Assembly: GCA_946479185.1 (NCBI GenBank)
Contig: CAMLFF010000111.1
Span: 1-9,221 of the forward strand
Origin: an uncultured Sphingobium sp.
GTDB taxonomy: Bacteria > Pseudomonadota > Alphaproteobacteria > Sphingomonadales > Sphingomonadaceae
Direction of reading: 5' to 3'
DNA length: 9,221 bases
Part shown: one piece after another, positions 6,431 to 9,221 of the stretch
Layout of the letters: every line of letters begins with the position of its first letter
How positions within the stretch are numbered: the first letter of the stretch is position 1
Translations under genes and position numbers: made by a program
Notes under the pieces: model-generated
What the model saw: the letters and a program-made list of their open reading frames with translations, nothing else
The model's database searches: none
What the model was told of the DNA's origin: nothing

Positions 6431-7853
6431 AGCACCGTTCGTTCTCGTCGAGAAAAGCAAGGGCATGATGCGGATCGTCGCGCCCTCCCCGCAGGCCCTG
6501 CGGCTCGGCATGTCACCCGGCATGCGGCTGGCCGATGCCCGCGCGCAACTGCCCGATCTTGCGATATATGATATCGACAGGGCCGCCGATGCCGCCTTGC
6601 TAGAGCGCATTGCCGATGGCTGCGACCGCTATACGCCGATGGTGGCGATTGACGGGACCGATGGGCTCATCCTCGATATCAGCGGCTGCGCACATCTGTT
6701 TGGCGGCGAGGCAGGGCTTTGCACTGACTTGATCAAGCGGCTGAAACAGCTGGGCATGCATGTGCAAATTGCGCTGGCGGATACGCCGGACGCTGCCCAT
6801 GCGCAGGCGCGGCACGGAAAGGGTGATATCGGCGCCATGCCGGTCGAGGCCTTGGAGTTGCCGCCCGAGGAGACCACCGCGCTGCGCCGGGCGGGGTTCA
6901 AGCGCATCGAGCATCTGACCGCCCGCCCCTCCGCGCCGCTTTCCGCACGCTTTGGCGAGAGCGCGACGGACCGGCTGGCGCGGGTCGCGGGCGGGCGGGA
7001 CATCCGCATCACGCCCCGGCGGCCAGATGCGGCGCTAATCGTCGAGCGTAGCTTTGCCGAGCCGGTCACCCATGTGGTGGCCATGCTTGCCGCCATCGAG
7101 CAATTGGCTGGCAATGCCGTGCAGCAGATGGAGGATGCGCAGCGCGGCGGGCGGCGGTTCGAGGCGCAACTGTTCCGCACGGATGGGCTTGTGCGGCGGC
7201 TGCGCATCGAGACGAGCCTGCCCACGCGCGAGGTGCCGCTGCTCATGCGCTTGTTCAATGAGCGGATCGAGACATTGAACGACCCCATCGACCCCGGCTT
7301 CGGCTTTGATCTGGTGCGGCTTTTGGTGCCGTTGCTGGAGCCGCTCGATCCGCTGCAATTGCCGCTGGAAGGCGGGGCGGTGGCGCAGGATGAGATTGCC
7401 CGGCTGATCGACCGGCTCTCCACCCGCTTGGGCCGCAACCGCGTACGCCGCTTTGCGCCGCAGGACAGCCATATTCCCGAGCAGGCGATGCTCGTCTTTT
7501 CCGCGATTGATCCGCGTCCGATCGAGGCATGGCCAGCGCCCGAGCCCGGCGAACCGCCGCTGCGGCCCATCCATCTGTTCGATCCGCCGCAACGCATCGA
7601 GGTGCTCGCCAGCGTGCCCGATGGGCCGCCGCGCCACTTCCGCTGGCGGCGCACCTTGCATGAGGTCGCGCGCGCGGAAGGCCCCGAGCGCATCGGATCG
7701 CTCTGGTGGCGGCGCGCGGACAATAAGGGCATGACCCGCGACTATTATCGCGTCGAGGATCGCAACGGCCACCGCTTCTGGCTGTTCCGGCGCGGCATTT
7801 ATGGGCGGGAGGCCGCGAACCCGGTCTGGTATCTCCACGGCCTGTTTGCATGA
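6333..7853 (+). CDS. imuB: ImuB, catalytically inactive Y-family polymerase-like protein
   Basis: This 506-residue protein is the scaffold of the mutasome, linking ImuA, DnaE2 and the sliding clamp. The Y-family fold is recognisable but the catalytic acids are gone: the first motif reads RYLAVWLPFLPTD instead of an Asp-containing DxD-like motif, and the usual SIDE motif is AIDG (D107-G108). QLPLEG at 342-347 matches the beta-clamp-binding motif position and style known in ImuB. The C-terminal part ends with the family-typical RDYYRVED..RFWLFR..WYLHGLFA. GTG 6333 is chosen because GGAG lies seven bases before it and homology starts right after; the frame is open back to an ATG at 6246 inside imuA. 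Its stop overlaps the dnaE2 start in ATGA, so the three proteins are likely translationally coupled. Confidence 0.92.
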   Translation: MTNLLSTNRRYLAVWLPFLPTDCLQRAGKVSAEAPFVLVEKSKGMMRIVAPSPQALRLGMSPGMRLADARAQLPDLAIYDIDRAADAALLERIADGCDRYTPMVAIDGTDGLILDISGCAHLFGGEAGLCTDLIKRLKQLGMHVQIALADTPDAAHAQARHGKGDIGAMPVEALELPPEETTALRRAGFKRIEHLTARPSAPLSARFGESATDRLARVAGGRDIRITPRRPDAALIVERSFAEPVTHVVAMLAAIEQLAGNAVQQMEDAQRGGRRFEAQLFRTDGLVRRLRIETSLPTREVPLLMRLFNERIETLNDPIDPGFGFDLVRLLVPLLEPLDPLQLPLEGGAVAQDEIARLIDRLSTRLGRNRVRRFAPQDSHIPEQAMLVFSAIDPRPIEAWPAPEPGEPPLRPIHLFDPPQRIEVLASVPDGPPRHFRWRRTLHEVARAEGPERIGSLWWRRADNKGMTRDYYRVEDRNGHRFWLFRRGIYGREAANPVWYLHGLFA

Positions 7854-9221
7854 GCGATTTCGTCGAGATGGTGGCGGCCACCAATTACAGCTTTCTGCGC
7901 GGCGCCTCCCACCCCGCCGACATGGTGAAAGCGGCGATATTGGCGGGCCTCAAAGGCATTGGCATTGCCGATCGCAACACGGTCGCGGGCGTGGTGCGGG
8001 CATGGGTTGCCTTGCGTCAGATGAAGGCGAAATTGCCCGAGCTGGAGTTTCGCCTCGCCACCGGCGCACGGCTTGTCTTTGCCGATGGCACGCCGGATAT
8101 TGTGGCTTATCCGCAGGACCGGCACGGCTGGGGACAACTCACAAAGCTGCTGACGCTGGGCAACCGGCGCGCCTTGAAAGGCGATTGCATCCTGCGACTG
8201 AAAGACCTGCTCGCGCATCTCGATGGCCTGCTGCTCATCGTGATGCCGACGCTGGATTTTTTGAAGGAAGGCCAGGAAGGCGCGCGGCCCCAGACGAATG
8301 ACAGCCGCAATGACCAGCCGCCTGCTGAGGAAGCCCCGCCCCCAAAATTGCGGCTGGTCGACGCAAAGCGTTTCGCCGCACAGACCCAAGCGCTGGAGAG
8401 GCTGCGCGAAACACTCATCGCGCTGAAAGAGTATGCGCCGGACCGGGTCTGGCTGGGGGCCAGCATGGCTTATAGCGGCAGGGACGGACGGCGGCTCGCC
8501 AGACTGGCGGCGCTGGCGGCCCAGATGCGCACGCCCCTGCTCGCCACCAATGACGCGCTTTACGCCACGCCCGATCAGCGCCCGCTCCATGATGTCGTCA
8601 CTTGCGTGCGCGAGGGCACCAGCCTTGCCGAGGCCGGCACGCGCCTTGCCGCCAATGCCGAGCGCCATGTGAAGCATGGGGAGGAGATGGCGCGCATCTT
8701 CGCAGATCATCCCCACGCCGTTGAGGAAGGCGCGCGCCTGATCGCGCAGATCAAATTTGATCTCGATCAGCTGCGCTATGAATATCCCCATGAGCCCGTG
8801 CCGCCCGGCTGGACGCCGCACCGCTGGCTGATGCATCTGGTGATGAAGGGCGCGCGCGAACGCTATGGCGACACGCTGTCACGCGCGCATTCCAACCTGA
8901 TACGCCATGAACTCGCGCTCGTTCGCAAAGCCAAATATGCCTATTATTTCCTGACCGTGCATGATGTGGTGCGCTTCGCTCGGGGGGAAGGCATCTTGTG
9001 CCAAGGGCGTGGATCGGCAGCCAATTCGATCATCTGCTATGTGCTGGGCGTCACCTCGGTCGATCCGGTTAAGCATAAGCTGCTTTTCTCCCGCTTCATC
9101 TCGGAAAATCGCAACGAGCCGCCCGATATCGATGTCGATTTCGAGCATGAGCGGCGCGAGGAGGTGATGCAATATATCTACCGCCGCTATGGCCGCCACC
9201 GCGCCAGCATCGCCGCGACCG
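7850..9221 (+). CDS. dnaE2: Error-prone DNA polymerase DnaE2 (ImuC), 3' end outside the window
   Basis: The first 457 codons of a C-family polymerase are present; the frame stays open to the window end, and full proteins of this family exceed 1000 residues. The N-terminal PHP-like domain begins with ATNYSFLRGASHPADMV and GIGIADRNTVAGV, in which the metal-binding His residues of active PHP domains are replaced, as is normal for DnaE2. Residues 139-166 form a Pro/Glu/Gln-rich linker-like segment. The palm motifs ILCQGRGSAANSIICYVLG and PPDIDVDFEHERREE are intact, with D426, D428 and D430 in the catalytic Asp cluster; the remaining catalytic Asp lies beyond the window. DnaE2 carries out the mutagenic translesion synthesis of the cassette. 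Start ATG 7850 overlaps the imuB stop (ATGA) and lacks a clear ribosome-binding site, implying coupling to imuB. Confidence 0.95.
   Translation, partial: MSDFVEMVAATNYSFLRGASHPADMVKAAILAGLKGIGIADRNTVAGVVRAWVALRQMKAKLPELEFRLATGARLVFADGTPDIVAYPQDRHGWGQLTKLLTLGNRRALKGDCILRLKDLLAHLDGLLLIVMPTLDFLKEGQEGARPQTNDSRNDQPPAEEAPPPKLRLVDAKRFAAQTQALERLRETLIALKEYAPDRVWLGASMAYSGRDGRRLARLAALAAQMRTPLLATNDALYATPDQRPLHDVVTCVREGTSLAEAGTRLAANAERHVKHGEEMARIFADHPHAVEEGARLIAQIKFDLDQLRYEYPHEPVPPGWTPHRWLMHLVMKGARERYGDTLSRAHSNLIRHELALVRKAKYAYYFLTVHDVVRFARGEGILCQGRGSAANSIICYVLGVTSVDPVKHKLLFSRFISENRNEPPDIDVDFEHERREEVMQYIYRRYGRHRASIAAT

Noticed and set aside
6629..7732. Long minus-strand ORF (367 codons) opposite imuB
   Set aside because: Its Ser/Arg-rich composition is typical of a shadow frame, while the opposite strand encodes a clear ImuB.
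7799..8836. Minus-strand ORF (345 codons) opposite dnaE2
   Set aside because: The plus strand carries an uninterrupted DnaE2 with family motifs; the antisense product shows no recognisable domain.

Overview
The window looks like a piece of an alphaproteobacterial chromosome, most probably from a sphingomonad (Sphingomonadales). The evidence is GC-rich coding sequence, a large TonB-dependent receptor with the leader, TonB box and plug style common in that order, and an imuA-imuB-dnaE2 mutagenesis cassette preceded by a LexA box of the alphaproteobacterial direct-repeat type (GAAC-N7-GAAC). The genus cannot be fixed from the sequence.

The left half (about 100-5200) is an accessory metabolic module. 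A Fe(II)/2-oxoglutarate dioxygenase of the TauD/TfdA family and a small VOC (glyoxalase-fold) protein form a tight plus-strand pair. An IclR-family regulator converges on them. A TonB-dependent outer-membrane receptor lies behind the regulator on the minus strand and ends in a strong hairpin. The dioxygenase and receptor genes share a 16-bp palindrome (GCCGGAAA-N4-TCCGG in gene orientation) at similar distances upstream of each. It resembles the GGAAA/TTTCC dyads bound by IclR-family proteins. The simplest reading is an uptake-and-oxidation regulon for one unidentified substrate, with the IclR protein as local switch.

The centre (about 5192-5491) is an AT-rich stretch without a gene (about 30 % GC by hand count over 5201-5400). 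It is followed by a 47-codon ORF with a signal-peptide-like N-terminus. That ORF is in frame with imuA and stops directly against the LexA box.

The right half (5616-9221) is the SOS mutasome operon imuA-imuB-dnaE2. imuA and imuB overlap by 98 nt, imuB and dnaE2 overlap by ATGA, and dnaE2 runs off the window after its first catalytic aspartates. A -35/-10 pair fits so that LexA would cover the -10 and transcription would start at or next to the imuA ATG, which predicts a leaderless mRNA. The least described elements here are the shared palindrome tying dioxygenase to receptor, and the LexA/-10/ATG arrangement with the small ORF in front of it. No mobile element, CRISPR array, tRNA or rRNA was seen.
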